Source: Cryptomeria japonica | Taxonomy: Eukaryota > Streptophyta > Pinopsida > Cupressales > Cupressaceae | Direction: 5' to 3' | Length of the DNA stretch: 64,000 nt | Assembly: GCF_030272615.1 (NCBI RefSeq) | Contig: NC_081410.1 | Location: forward strand, 142,757,349-142,821,348 | In this document: in pieces, positions 1-12,119 of the stretch | Layout of the letters: each line of letters opens with the position of its first letter | Numbering within the stretch: position 1 is the first letter of the stretch | Program-made: the position numbers and the translations under genes | Notes under the pieces: generated by a model | Told to the model about the DNA's origin: nothing | The model's database searches: none | The model's input: only the letters and a program-made list of their open reading frames with translations

Positions 1-33
1 AATATTAAACTATTTAATCATACTTTATTATAT

Positions 34-39
34 ATTTTA
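34..39. repeat. Target-site duplication, left copy (outer Copia)
   Basis: The six bases ATTTTA stand immediately before the TG of the outer LTR and recur immediately after its terminal CA at 20266-20271. Copia integrases normally make 5-bp duplications, so the sixth matching base may be chance. Confidence 0.75.
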
Positions 40-1091
40 TGTTGGATATTGCTGAGAAATTTGTTGGAATGATGTGTTGTCATTGATGTCAACATATTCT
101 TCTCTGTATTCCAGTGTTGCAGTCACATTAAATGAGTTGGTTTGTCCAATGTGTTGCAGTTGAGTTGTTGTGATTTAATGGGCTTAGAGATACTTATCTC
201 TAGTTGATTTAGCAAAAGTTTCAGTGGTCTGCATGATGTTTTGATCGAGTTATGAGGTCCAATATTGTGGATGGTTATTCAGTATTCTAGTTTTTGCTCC
301 GCATTTCTCCAGAATTGCATTATCTTAGTTTGTGGACTTGGCAGAGTGTTTGGGACATTCATGTGTCCTCAATTCAAATGGTTCATGATTTGGAGGTCCG
401 CAAGTAAATCTTTCAATTTGACAGTCAGTTCAGCGTGTGTTCTTGAGGTTCGGTATATTGATGATGGAGATTCTAGTAAGTGGTGTTGTTGCAGTTGTTG
501 TTGTGGTGATTTGCATTGCTTGTGGATGTTTCTAGATCGGGTCCTATATGTTTTGATGGTCTGCATTGATCATTGTGTGCATTATTGATCATTTTCTTGA
601 TCCGGTGGTGTTCTTCGTGTTATGTGATATTCTTGGTGATTGTAGTGTGTTGCAGATGTTCGAGGCATAATTCTTGGAGATGTTTCTTGGTTGCGATATT
701 GAGTTAGGTCCAGACTATGTCTTAGCCGAAATTGTTTTGGTCTACATGTATTGTTGTAGTGTGTGAGGTTATATTCTCATTATTTGTGTTGAGAGTTGAT
801 CCCACCTTGAAATATAGGTTGATGATTTGTATAAATATTTGTAATATTGATTTGTGAGATGTATATGTGGTGTATCTATGAGTGTGTGATTGATTAAGTG
901 TGCAAGCAAGTGTTTATATCTTTTTGAAGTGTGAAGAGAAGTGTTTGGAAGAGAAGATCATATTTTTCTTAAAAAAAACTATAACCAGGCATGAGAAGAT
1001 TTTATTTCATCAGTTCATGATCCTCCAGATGTAATCTGAATGTTTTTGTAAGATAGTGATTCTTCCTCAAGGTTGTAGCCCTTCTTGTTTT
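40..1091 (+). repeat. Outer Copia 5' LTR, first part
   Basis: This aligns base for base with the start of the 3' LTR at 18891. It stops at 1091, inside the motif that reads CTTCTTGTTTT in both LTRs, where the inner element begins. The rest of this LTR resumes after 7515. Confidence 0.93.
830..838 (+). promoter_or_regulatory. Candidate TATA box in outer 5' LTR
   Basis: TATAAATAT is conserved in the 3' LTR at 19690, in both cases in the second half of the LTR where a U3/R boundary is expected. It is the best promoter candidate of this LTR. The call rests on motif, position and conservation between the two LTRs only. Confidence 0.5.
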
Positions 1092-2063
1092 TGTTGGCAA
1101 TTGACACTCATCTAGTGATTTCAGGAAACTTTCAATGGGTAATTATTTGTTTAGGGTTGTCATTGATGTCAGCTCTTCATGGTGGTTCGATACGGTAGTT
1201 GGGATTCATCTTATCTGAAAGATGGAGGTAACCAATAGACCATTAATTGGTAGAATAGGGTATCTCAATAATGCTTTGATTTGGAATGATCTCTGGTGAT
1301 TTCGGTGTTTGTGGTGATTATTTTTTTGATCTTAGTGTTTGGTATGACCTATTGGAACCGTGTTGCTATAATATTTTAGTCTGGTGCTATGGTGTGTTTG
1401 AGTTTGGAGCCAACTTCATCTGCACGTTACATCTCTTGAAGCCGACTTGAAGAAGATTGTTTTGTGGTGAGACCAGATATATAAGATCGTTGCAGTGGTT
1501 GATTTTTGGAGTGTTATGTGTGTAGCAATTAGTTTTTGTGCGATTGAGCACACGTGTGCATTTTTCTTTCAGATCAACCAGTAGCTGACTGAGACCAGAA
1601 CAGGGTGATTAGCTAAGCAAAGATAGTCAATAATTTTGAGCCTAACCGGAACTCATCTTGGCATGGCCAGATGCTTTATAAGATTTCATTTTATTGCACA
1701 TTCCTATTGTAATTAATTGTAAGTCAATGAGACTTCCTTGAGGGTTGTAGCCCTCGGGGCGACTTAATTTGAGCAACGAGCTCTAAGCAGTGTGCCTAAA
1801 TGTAAGTGCATTACCCATCTATGTAAAATTTATGTACTCGTGGCCATAGTATATGAATATTGTGGGTTTCAGACCCATCATGGTTTTCCCCTTTTGGGGT
1901 TTCCACGTAAAAATATCGATGTCGTGGATTTGTGATTTTATTATTACATGTTTATGTTTGTATTTGTTATGAATTGTTAACCGGTGGATAAAGAATAAGT
2001 TTGCATTTTTAATTTCTCATAGATCACTGATCCCTCCATTCTCAATGATCATTGATTCCATCA
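1092..2063 (+). repeat. Inner element 5' LTR
   Basis: Starts TGTTGG, ends in ATTCCATCA, and is matched along its whole length by 6536-7515. The primer site begins two bases after its end. Confidence 0.92.
1478..1485 (+). promoter_or_regulatory. Candidate TATA box in inner 5' LTR
   Basis: TATATAAG lies in a conserved block and is repeated in the 3' LTR at 6922-6929. Position near the middle of the LTR fits a U3 promoter. Confidence 0.5.
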
Positions 2064-2065
2064 AT

Positions 2066-2077
2066 TGGTATCAGAGC
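2066..2077 (+). other. Primer-binding site, initiator tRNA-Met (inner element)
   Basis: TGGTATCAGAGC is the standard plant Copia primer-binding site, complementary to the 3' end of initiator tRNA-Met. It sits two bases after the LTR, as usual. Confidence 0.93.
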
Positions 2078-2131
2078 CTAGTTCCTCTAAGGAAACTTAA
2101 CTACTTGTGGAATATTTGGGAGATTGATTCA

Positions 2132-3314
2132 ATGGACTCTTGTTCTCAAAGACAACTCAATGTGGCACTTGAGGATCTTGATGTTGCTAGAAGTGAGGTA
2201 TGTACCTTTAAAAAGAATCTAAATGCAGCTGATGAATTCATTAGTGAGCTAAAGGATCCAGAAATTATCTGCAAAGAAAAGAGAAAGGAATTAATGGACA
2301 AGTTGAAGGAGAAAGAAGATCAAATCATGGAATATTAGGACAAAGTTGATAAGGTTGATAAACTTGAAAGAGAGAATGCTTCTTTGAAGAATGAGATGCA
2401 ATCCATTGTGATGAGACTAACTAAGGAGATTAAGGACCAAAAGAAGAATGAGGAGAATCTAGCACAAACATTGAAGGAAAAAGATGATGAATGTTTCAGA
2501 CTTACCTATGAAAATGATCAGTTGAAGCTTGAGTTGACACACTCAACGAATAATGGTCAAGAACTTGAAAGACATGGTGTTACCTTGAGAGATGAACTTG
2601 CTACTGCCAATGAATACAAAGAAAAAATCAAAGCCATTTCAACAAGACTAATGAGATGATGGAAAGTCAAATACATGGGAAGGATATGCAAGGTCTTGGA
2701 TATGAGAAAGGTGAATCCTCCAGATCTAGACAAGGCAATGCTAAAGCTAATCAAAAGAAGAGAAAAAATACTTTGGTAAGACAACCTAATGCTCATAAAT
2801 TTTATGGTAGATGTTTTATTTGCAACAAATTTGGTCATATAGTGAGTCAGTGCAGAAGTAGAATGAGTAATGGAATGATGAACAATAACAATATGATGAA
2901 CAACATGAACAATGCTTCTACCTTTACCGGTCAATGTTTCATGTGCAATAATTTTGGACACAAGTCAAATGTGTGTAGAGCTATGATGAATAACTTAAAA
3001 AAAAAAGATGCTATGCATGTGGAATGTTTTGACATATCTCTAATCAGTGCAGGATGAGACAAAATCAGATGAACTTCAAATATGTGAAGAATAATGTTGT
3101 TTGCAGAGCATGCAATAAAACCGATCACATTACAAAGTATTGCAGAAGCAAGAATAGTGCCCTGATAGACAAGAATAAATTAGATGAGAAGGATAAATCA
3201 AAAGTGGAAGAGATCAAAGAGAAGCATGAGAAGATGTGGGTAAGAAAGGATGAATCTAAGGTAGATAATGGGTCTATGTCTGAATCCGGTGCAGAATCTT
3301 CATTCGATAACTAG
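2132..3314 (+). pseudogene. Gag-like coiled-coil and zinc-knuckle protein, broken
   Basis: The frame opens with ATG at 2132 (MDSCSQRQLN), 54 bases after the primer site. The first half is a charged, heptad-like coiled coil rich in Glu, Lys and Leu. The second half carries three CCHC zinc knuckles: CFICNKFGHIVSQC, CFMCNNFGHKSNVC and CRACNKTDHITKYC, each with the retroviral C-x2-C-x4-H-x4-C spacing. Such knuckles bind RNA in Gag nucleocapsids. I do not see the UBN2-type capsid region that the outer element has. The frame is broken by a stop at 2336 and frameshifts near 2656 and 3054. The end is an acidic, Ser-rich tail at 3314. Confidence is high for a Gag-like role and low for the exact family. 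Confidence 0.72.
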
Positions 3315-3680
3315 GGCTTTTGGCCTTAGGGGGAGGAAAATCAATGCAAATCTTGCAATTACCCCTTGATGAGATCTATAATCAATGGATTACAGATGAC
3401 AGTTGACTCAGATGGTTGATTGTAGCATCCGATAGCTGAAGAGGGCATTCAGTTGAATATTTGAGGTATATGTATTTCAAAGCAAAATTAGGGTTTAAAA
3501 TACGAGAATCATTATTCATTTTGTGAATAGTGTTCTCAAGCTGATAATCAAGGCAATCAAAGTTTCCAGACGATCTAAGTGCTTACAGCAATTCGGTGAA
3601 GCCATCTAGGACATCAAATAGTTGGTCAAGGTATTTTCTCGAAGGACATTTTTTGAGAGTTATTTTTCTGAGATTTTGCA

Positions 3681-6027
3681 ATGGTATCTGCATCCTCCAT
3701 TTCTACTCCATTGGCAATCAAGGTAAAGGATAGGACTCGTCCTGTATTCAAGAAACACCCCTACAAGTCCATGGAGGACAACCCGGTAGGTGCACTTTCT
3801 TTCGTTCTGCATGGTGTTCTACATGTAGATGATGTTTGAGCATATATTCACAGTGAAATTGAAGAAATTGGGTCAAAAGACATTTTAGATCTGTACACAG
3901 ACAAAATCATGGATGATATCGGTAATCCCAAACCAGAATAAAGATGAATTCTTGATGGAAGCGGTCCAACTCCGAACTATTTGGATTATTCCAATGGGAT
4001 ACGAGGTGGATGAGGCTACCTTGGAAGTGTATTCTCAACACTTGCTCAACTCTCTAGAAGACACTAAGGAGGAGAGGTTTGGTGCCTATAAAGAAAAGTC
4101 AATGGAGTTACACTCCAAATTCACCGAATCGACAAGGAAGAGGAAGGTGGAAAAGATAGTTGAAGATATTCTCGTTGAGGAGTGCCACCCATGGAAGAAA
4201 GTTAGGGTTTCTAGGGCAGCAAGAGATGCAATAGAAAAGGAAAAGAGACACAATTTGGCATCTACTCCTGTTAAGATAAAGGTGACAAGGCCTTCTCTAG
4301 TGAAGACACCCATTGTCGAAGCTCAAACCTCTGGTACATCTGCAAAGGGCAAAGATGTTCTGAGAAAGAAGCAAAAGACCCAAAGAGAATATGTGGCAGT
4401 CACTTTGGTTGAATTAGAGATTGAATCTAATTCTGACACTCACAAGGCACCTAAGAAACGTGAATTCGCTAGGGTGGTCTAGAAATCACAATCCAGTGGT
4501 GAGAATAGTGAGCAGAAGAAACATAAGGTAAGATTTGAACCTGAACCAGCATGTCAATTCAAGAAATGGAATAAGACAAAGTCAGATCTTGATGAAGCCA
4601 TTGAATCTGATAAGATGAAATCTTCAAAAATAGAGCACCACATTATTCCTCCATTGTCTACATAAGAACTAATTGATGAGGTTATTAAAGATGGAAATTT
4701 AAAGAATATATTTGTATATTATGTAAATATGGATGATAAAGATCAAAGGCAGATAGAAGAAGCAGTAATTTTGTATGTGGATGTATTTAGCAAGGCATTG
4801 ATTGAGTTAGAAAAATTATCTACCCAAATAATTGTATAGTCTAATTGATGCTAGGAGAAAATCAGCTAGTTAAATGTATAGGGAAATAAAGGAGAGTGAA
4901 CTGGTGAATTAGTGCACCAGTATCACCATAGAAGAAATTGATAGATTAATTTCATTGGAAAATAAAAGGGAATTTTGAAGTAAGCATGGGGTTAATAGTC
5001 TGATGGGTGACAGAGTTGAGGAAATAAGGAGAGAAACCGGTAAAATATGGAAAAAGTTTCTTACTGAGAACCGACTTGTAGATACTCCAAATAATGCCAC
5101 TCAGTGAGATAACCCTATGGCAAATAATGCAAATAAAAATGAGGACACTCAGGACATTGGTGAACAAGTTTTGGATTCTGTTGCGGATGAGCCTACAAAA
5201 GATAGTGACAAACTAGCAGAGGTAGGGGATGGTGCACCAAGTGGTGACATCGGTGCACAAGAGACACCTAAGGAGGATAAATCCAGACCTATTGAGGCTG
5301 AGAAGAAAGAAGAGGAGAAATGGGTTGAACTGGACAAGGATAAAGATAAGGGTAAGGATATGGAAACTTCGGTGATTGTGGCGATTGACACTGAGAAAGC
5401 CCAAAGCCTAGGGAGTTTTCCTCAATTCAACATCAATTTCGATAATCCATTCAATCAAATGTCTTTGACTGGGAGGATGATAGTTTCTTCTCTTCAGGCA
5501 CAAGCCAATGAAGAAATAGCCCAGTTAGAGTTAGAGGAGAAGAAACTCATTAAAAAATCAATTAAAGTTTTGGGACAAGTGGTACCGGAAGTGCAATTTG
5601 ATGCAAGTACCAGCTCATCTAGTAAGCTTAGAAATTTGATTAATCACATATCCACAAAATTTGATTATTTATCTAAAGCATCCACCCAACAAGCTATGGA
5701 GAAGCTCAAGGATGCCAAAATTCAAACATTTTTGTCAATGATAAATAATGACAAGGCCCCGTTAGATAAAGAGTTAAAACTAGTTGATGAGGCATTAGTA
5801 GAAGGCAGTAAGATATACAAGTCTTGTCTAATTTTGACAAATTTTACTACTAACACAGACAAGCAAATCAAGAATTGTAAAGGATAGTTGGATCAAATCT
5901 CTCGATCCTATGATCCCACAACAAATTTAACTAGCAGTATAGAGGGTCAAATTTTGAATATCACTAAGCAGATTAGGAGTTTTGGAAAGGAGAAGGGGAG
6001 AATAACCCAACGAGCAGGTAAACTCTG
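3681..6027 (+). pseudogene. Accessory second reading frame of the inner element, function unknown
   Basis: From ATG at 3681 (MVSASSISTP) to about 6027 the sequence is coding-like but cut by stops and frameshifts into pieces, the best being 3913-4482 and 5117-5887. The translation is hydrophilic: a basic middle rich in Lys and Arg, then a very acidic Asp/Lys/Glu stretch around 5120-5370, then a Leu/Lys/Glu region that could be coiled coil. I find no protease DSG, integrase DDE, RT or RNase H motif, so this is not pol. Accessory frames of this sort occur in some plant gag-only elements; the protein could also be a captured host sequence. I cannot name it. Confidence 0.5.
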
Positions 6028-6520
6028 AAACCTAATTGGTCTCCAATCAGACACCTTATTGTATCATAAAATGGACTATATTCAAAACATGTCTCATGAG
6101 ACTCCTACAGACATTGTTGCTATAGAGTTTCATGTCTATGTTTTAAACGGTTTTGTTTCAATTTTGGAGTTGTGAGCATGTTGGAACACATACCTTGGGT
6201 TCCTTAAGTTGGCATATGCAAACATATTGAAGCATGTATAGATTCAATCCTCAAATGAATATGTGTATATTTATGTACAACAAATTTTGATGGACACTCT
6301 ATCTTTGGCATTGTTGTCAAAGGGGGAGAGATGTGGTGAAAAATGTATAGAGGGAGAGATGAGGTAAAAATGTACAATGCAGAGATTTTATGTATGGAGT
6401 GTACAACCCAATGTACTATAGATTCATGATCTAAGGGGGAATCTTGTAACTCTTGTATTCTTTTATTTTTTCATCTGGTTGTATAGATTTTGGCACTTAG
6501 CCATTTTTGTTGCCATCGAT
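6028..6520 (+). other. Untranslated 3' interior of the inner element
   Basis: No open frame of note. It contains purine-rich bits such as AAAGGGGGAGAG near 6319 that resemble the true polypurine tract at 6521, and T-rich stretches. Confidence 0.5.
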
Positions 6521-6535
6521 GCAAAAGGGGGAGAT
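6521..6535 (+). other. Polypurine tract of inner element
   Basis: GCAAAAGGGGGAGAT directly precedes the 3' LTR. This is the plus-strand primer site expected of an LTR retrotransposon. Confidence 0.9.
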
Positions 6536-7515
6536 TGTTGGCAATTAACACTCATGTGGTGATTTCAAGAGACTTTTGGTGGATGATTATTTGTTTAGAG
6601 TTGTCATTGATGTCAAATCTTCATGGTGGTTCGATCCGGCAATTGGGATGCAGCTTATCTAGAAGATGGAGGTAACCGACAAACCGTTAACCGACAAAAC
6701 AAGGTATCTCAATAATGCTTTGATGTGGAATGATGTCCAGTCATTTTGGTGTTTGTGGTGATTATTTTTGTGATCTCGATGTTTTGTATGACCTATTGGA
6801 AGCGTTTTGCTATAATATTTTAGTCTGATGCTATGGTGTGTTCGAGATTGGAGTTGACTTCATTTACACGTTACATCTCTTGAAGCTGACTTGAAGGAGA
6901 TTGTTTTGTGGTGAGACCAGATATATAAGATCATTGTAGTGGTTGATTTTCATAGTGTTATGTGTGTAGCGATCAGTTTTGGTGTGATTAAGCATAGTTT
7001 CACGTGTGTAATTTTCTTTCAGATCAACCAGTAGCTAACCAAGACCGAAACAAGGTGATTAGCAAAGCATAGACAATCAGGAATTCTGAGCCTAACTAGA
7101 ACTCATCTTGGCATGGTCAAATTCTTTATAAGAGTTCATTTCATTGTACATTCCTATTGTAATAAATTGTAAGTCAGTGAGACTTCCTTGAGGGTTGTAT
7201 CCCTCTAGGCAACTTAATTTGAACAGTGAGCTCTACACAGTGAGCATGAATGCAAGTGCATTCCCCATCTATGTAATATTTATGTACTCCTAGACATAGT
7301 ATATGAATATTGTGGGTTTTAGGCCCACCGTGGTTTTTCCCTTTTCGGGTTTCCACATAAAAATATCGGTGTCATGGATTTGTGCTTTTATTATTGCATG
7401 TTTATGTTCATATTTGTTATGCATTGTTAACCGGTGGATAAAGAATAAGTTTGCAATTTTAATTTCCCGTAGATCACTGATTCACCCCCCCTCTCAGTGA
7501 TCCTCGATTCTATCA
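6536..7515 (+). repeat. Inner element 3' LTR
   Basis: Full partner of 1092-2063, including the TATATAAG candidate promoter at 6922. It ends ATTCTATCA at 7515, followed by TTTTT and then the resumed outer LTR. Confidence 0.92.
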
Positions 7516-7814
7516 TTTTTATGATTTGAATAGTGAGCTCTAGGAAATGTGCCTGAATGCATGTGCATTCCCCATTGTAATATTTTATTTACTCCTAACA
7601 GGGTATTATCTCATTGTGGGTAGGTTGCCACCATGGTTTTTCCCTTAACCAGGTTTTCCACGTCAAAAGTCTTGGTGTTATGTGTGTTATTGATGTGGTG
7701 TTGATTTGTTCTTTTATTGTTAATTATCAGATGTGAATTTAAGTTTGAGTTGTGTAGGGTTTGTGAGCAAACTGATTCAACCCCCCCTCTTAGTTTGTTG
7801 CCTTGTTGCCAACA
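7516..7814 (+). repeat. Outer Copia 5' LTR, second part
   Basis: From about 7521 this continues the outer LTR (TGATTTGAATAGTGAGCTC, matched near 19956 in the 3' LTR) and ends CCAACA at 7814. With 40-1091 it gives an LTR of about 1.35 kb, close to the 1375 bp of the 3' copy. Confidence 0.9.
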
Positions 7815-7816
7815 AT

Positions 7817-7828
7817 TGGTATTAGAGC
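7817..7828 (+). other. Primer-binding site of outer Copia, one mismatch
   Basis: TGGTATTAGAGC differs from the initiator-Met consensus by one C-to-T change. It lies two bases after the LTR. Confidence 0.9.
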
Positions 7829-7870
7829 TAGATCCTCCAAAAGAAGCTTGACCACTTGAGGAGATCTAGG

Positions 7871-10110
7871 ATGACAACCTTTTCTTTTAAGAAGGATAGT
7901 CTGAGGTTTGATGGGATAAATTACACTCTCTAAAAGAACCATATGAAATGTCATTTGCAATGCATGAGTGAAGACTATTGGAAGATAACTAAGAATGTGT
8001 CGAATATTCCTGCTAATGGTCCTAGTACTCCAGATGAGATAAAGAAAGTTGAATTCAATATTAGAGACAAGGAATAATTGTTAAGTGCATTGTATGATTC
8101 TGAGATGACTAATGTGATGGATTTTCAAATAGCTCATGAAATATGGATGAATCTAGAGACTTTGTATGAAGGTGATAGCCATGTGAAAGTTGCTAAGTTG
8201 CAGATCTTGAAGGGAAATTATGAAATGTTGAAGATGAGAGAAGATGAGATTGTTACCTCCTTTATGTAGAAAGTGAATGAACTTGTGTTGAACATCATAT
8301 GTGTCGATGGAGTATTGGAAGAATTTGATATTGTGGCTAAAGTACTGATATCCTTGTCTCATGCTAACAAGCACAAGGTTGTTGTTATTGAAGAAATTTG
8401 GATGGTGATAGATGTGACCAGAGACATGCTGATTGGTAAGCTTGATGCTTTTGAGTTGAGTGAGTTTGGTGAAGCCCCTCCTAAATTTGAATCTGCATTC
8501 AAAGCTACTATATCCAGGAAGCATAAATATGTTCTGAGAGAAATTTCAACAAGAGTATCCAGATATGAGAAGGAGATAAGAGAGCTTCAAGCTCTGATTG
8601 CCATAAGATTGCCTAAAGGTTCTAGTAAGTATGAAGGAAAATTATCTTCTAAATGTTTTTCCTGCAATGAGATAAGACATTTTTCCTCGAGGTGTCCGCA
8701 AAGAGTTTCTAAGAAGACATTTAAGCCTTATAAGCCTAAATATCAGAAGAAGTGTTACTTTGTTGCTGATGAAGGTGTGACAGATGATGAGTCTGATAAG
8801 GAAAATTTAGGAGATGAGTGGGTGTTCATTGCTAGCAAGGAAGATGATCTAGTGACTGTTGATTCTACTAGCTGCATTATTGAAGAAAAAGCTTTGGCAA
8901 CTAAAGTTGAAGAGAAAGATGAATGGGTTATTGATAGTGGTTTCTCTCATCATATGACAAGTGATAAGAGTAATTTTGTGAGTATGGAAAAGTATGATGG
9001 TGGTGTAGTAATATTTGGAGATGACAAAGTTGGTATAATCCATGGTAGAGGTTCTATTTCTCTCCATGGTAAGCATAACACTGATGATGTCTTGTATGTT
9101 GAAGGTATAAAGCATAATCTTTTGAGTGTTGAATAGATGGTTGATAAGGGATATGATTTGAAATTCAAGAAGAGTAAATGGAAGATCTTGAGTAGCTCCG
9201 AAACTAAAATTGCATCAGGTAAAAATACTAAAGGTAATATCTTTCACTTGAATGTTGGTGGTAAAAGTTGTCTGATTGCTTAGGTTGATGAAAGTTGGTT
9301 ATGGCATAAAAGGATGTGTCATGTAAATTTTGACTGCATGGTTAAGATAAGTTCCACTGAAGTTGAAAGAGATCTGCCTAAGATTGTAAAGCCTTCTAAT
9401 CCGATATGTAAGGAATGTCATTTAGGGAAGCAGACAAGAGTTTCTTTCAAAAGCAAATGGTATACTACTAATGGGATATTGGATCTTGTGCATACTGATC
9501 TATGTGGTCCCTTTAGAGTAAGAAGCTTGCAGGGTGACAGGTATTTCATGTTGCCGATTGATGACTATTCAAGGATGATGTGGGTTACTTTCTTAAGGGA
9601 GAAGTATGAAGCATTGGAGAAGTTCAAGATTTTCAAAGCTATGGTTGACACTGAGATTGCACAGAAGCTGAAGTGTCTAAGATCTGACAAAGGTGGTGAA
9701 TTTACTTCTAGTGAGTTCCATTATTTTTGTGAAGAGTATTGGGTGAAGAGACATTTATATGCTCTGCGGACCCCTCAGCAAAATGGTATTGTGGAGAGGA
9801 AGAACAAGACAATTCAGGAAGCTGCTAGAACAATGATGATTGAAAGAAATGTTCGACATATCTTTGGAGAGAAGTTGTGAGCACTATTTTATACACTTTC
9901 AACCGGGTGCATATTAAAGGTGATATCGATAAGACTCCTTATGAGTTATGGTTTGGTCATGTTCCTACAATTAGATATTTCAGAATTTTTGGTAGTAAAT
10001 GCTATATCAGAAGAGATGAAGATCTAGGGAAGTTTGATGCTAGATGTGATTAAGGAATTTTTCTTGGTTATTCTACTAAGAGTAAGGCCTAGCGGTGTTA
10101 TAACTACAAA
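7871..10110 (+). pseudogene. Copia gag-protease-integrase, 5' part of broken polyprotein
   Basis: From ATG at 7871 one frame runs to 9880 with only in-frame stops, then shifts frame near 9877. Domains in order: a Copia gag (UBN2-like) region at about 7871-8600; a CCHC knuckle, CFSCNEIRHFSSRC, near 8655; aspartic protease with WVIDSG near 8924; the GAG-pre-integrase zinc region with WHKRMCH near 9302; integrase core with HTDLCGP near 9490, RSDKGGEF near 9682 and PQQNGIVERKN near 9774, giving the D-D-E triad. After the frameshift the integrase C-terminal part (TPYELWFGHVP) continues to about 10110, where foreign DNA begins. Stops occur near 7933, 8075, 8267, 9134 and 9281. The protein is dead. 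Confidence 0.92.
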
Positions 10111-10113
10111 TTG

Positions 10114-10875
10114 CATCTTAGTGTACAATGAATATGCCGAAAAAGTGTGGAAGGTCAATTATGAAATATATTAGTCTAATAGTTGCATTCATTTGTGCAA
10201 TATATGAGGTCAATTAGTAGGCCATTTAGAAAATTCATTTTGTGTGACATTTTGCTTATCATGATACCTTGTGCACACATTGTTTTGTAATGCAACATTT
10301 GAATGTCACTTACAATGCAAAAAAATTGTTCATTCAATGTTGGTTCAATCAATGTCTTGTGCGAAAACTTGGGGCATTACATTATGGAAATGTTTGAAAC
10401 ATATTTGAAGTGTTTATAAAAAAAATAGTGATGGATTGAGTTGTTGAATTATATTAAGTTTTTACTTCATCCATTAATGTCATGATCTTTTGACTTTAGT
10501 GCACTAAGTTCATAAGTCTATTAGAGTTTTACCTTTTTAATGGAATTTTCAACTTAACAACTGAACCGTCTATGAGAAAGCATCGGTGGAGAAGTGATAT
10601 CTTAAAATCAACTATGCATTCACTTAAAAGGATTGAAACATGAATGAAATAAAACCTCTAGAAATCAAGAAGATAATTTGGCTCCATTACCCACAAGATC
10701 ATGTTATGTTTGTAATCTGGAGAGAGAGAGAGGGGGGGGGATGATGATTGGATTTTTTTATTTTGTTAATTTTCATAATAATTTGTTTTTTCTCATTTTT
10801 TTTGTGTTTTAATTTTACTTAGAATGTATACTAAGAACTATTTACTTATATGTTACCTTTTAATACTTGTATTAT
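10114..10875. other. AT-rich stretch without recognised gene
   Basis: No coding potential seen on either strand. It includes a short run of AG followed by G near 10721-10740 and T-rich blocks. It is probably part of the insertion that split pol. Confidence 0.5.
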
Positions 10876-11308
10876 TGTGTTATTTTTTTATTTTTTTTTG
10901 ATAAAAGTGGAATATCCACTAAACTTTATATATTAATAATAAAGAGTTTACATCGGGTTCAAAACAAGGCATACCGGTAGGAAAGAACCCACAAGAAAAC
11001 CTCAGGTTGTAGCCTTTTAAAATAGATACAAAGTAGATACTTCCCTTACAACATATGTATTGTCCAACCATTACCCCCCCCCCCCCCCACCCTCCTATTA
11101 CAACAATTCTTTACAAGAGTCCTTATAGGACAATTCAAAAAAACCAGAGTATCCCCAGCAGAAGAAGATGAACATGAAGAACCGCCAAGCAGATAAATGG
11201 GATACAATTCCCTGTCAGGTCCAAAACTAATCAACCAAGCAAAAATGAAATCGTATAACCTTCCAACCTGCAAAAAAACCATTCCACCAGCTACAAAAAA
11301 GAACTTTG

Positions 11309-12119
11309 TTAGTTGTCAAAAAACCAGGAACTAGAGCTCTCATCCGAAGGTTCATGAGATGAGTCCGGAGGCGAAATCACCCTTAGAGGGAACACCTCAC
11401 AAGCAGGAGCAGAGCACAAAAAAACCAATGTGATTAATGAATGTAATGCCTGAAAGACAACCCAAGCTTTATCCACATACTGATCAGGAGCCAAATACAA
11501 CAAAAAATCCATAGAGGCCCAAGTGTTTTCCAAGTTATCACATATCAAACCCATTCGTAATTCATGAAGTAAATGACCAAACCAACCATTAGCCAAAAGC
11601 TCATGACGAGGGAGAAAACCACCATAGTAAAAAGAACCCATATCAAACCAATAACCAGCCAATGCAGGAGAAACCAATGCCTAATTGCATACTGTCGAAA
11701 GGACAAATGTGGATACTAGGAGGCGGACCAAGTCCATATCCAGTAAAACATAAAAAAAAAATAGTAACAAAGTGAGAGAGAAGCTCAGCATAAGAAACTT
11801 GAGGACAAACCTGCAACCACCGACATCCCAAAAGCCTCCGGAATTCAAAATCCACCGCAGGAGTAAATAAATTAAAAACCTTGCCAAGCTTGACAGAATT
11901 GTCCTCATTTTCATTTTCTTCCCCTAATGCTCGGGCTTCTAAAACCACTCTGTAAACACCAATTGATAGCGAAGAAGACATTTGCAGTAGGAAGGGCTCC
12001 GAAAAAACCACAAAAAGCATAACATAATCTGCTTTGATAATAACATAAGATAACATATTTAAAAGAGAAAATTGTCCTAAATTTTCCATAAGACACTGCA
12101 AAATATCCATTTTAAGCAT
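11309..12119 (-). pseudogene. Unrecognised reading frame downstream of LINE RNase H, broken
   Basis: Two overlapping minus-strand frames (11643-12119 and 11309-11677) look like one protein with a frameshift. The upstream part includes EENENEDNSVKLGKVFN and a hydrophobic stretch. The downstream part (MGSFYYGGFLPRHELLANGW) is rich in aromatic residues and ends in an acidic Ser-rich tail, DSSHEPSDESSSS. It lies between the RNase H domain and the poly(A) of the LINE, so it would be on the same transcript. No family recognised. The same position is occupied by other unrecognised frames in the LINEs at 52245 and 59129. Confidence 0.5.

Larger units (their letters stand above)
1092..7515 (+). mobile_element. 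Inner non-autonomous Copia-like retrotransposon (no pol)
   Basis: A complete LTR element of about 6.4 kb nested in the outer 5' LTR. It has 972- and 980-bp LTRs starting TGTTGGCAAT, an initiator-Met primer site at 2066, and a polypurine tract just before the 3' LTR. The flanks are GTTTT on the left and TTTTT on the right, an imperfect 5-bp duplication. The 4.5-kb interior has a gag-like frame with three zinc knuckles and a second long unrecognised frame, but no protease, integrase or reverse transcriptase motif in any frame I read. It therefore looks like a gag-only (TR-GAG or LARD type) element mobilised in trans. The LTR style and primer site match its host element, which suggests a related Copia lineage. 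Confidence 0.88.
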
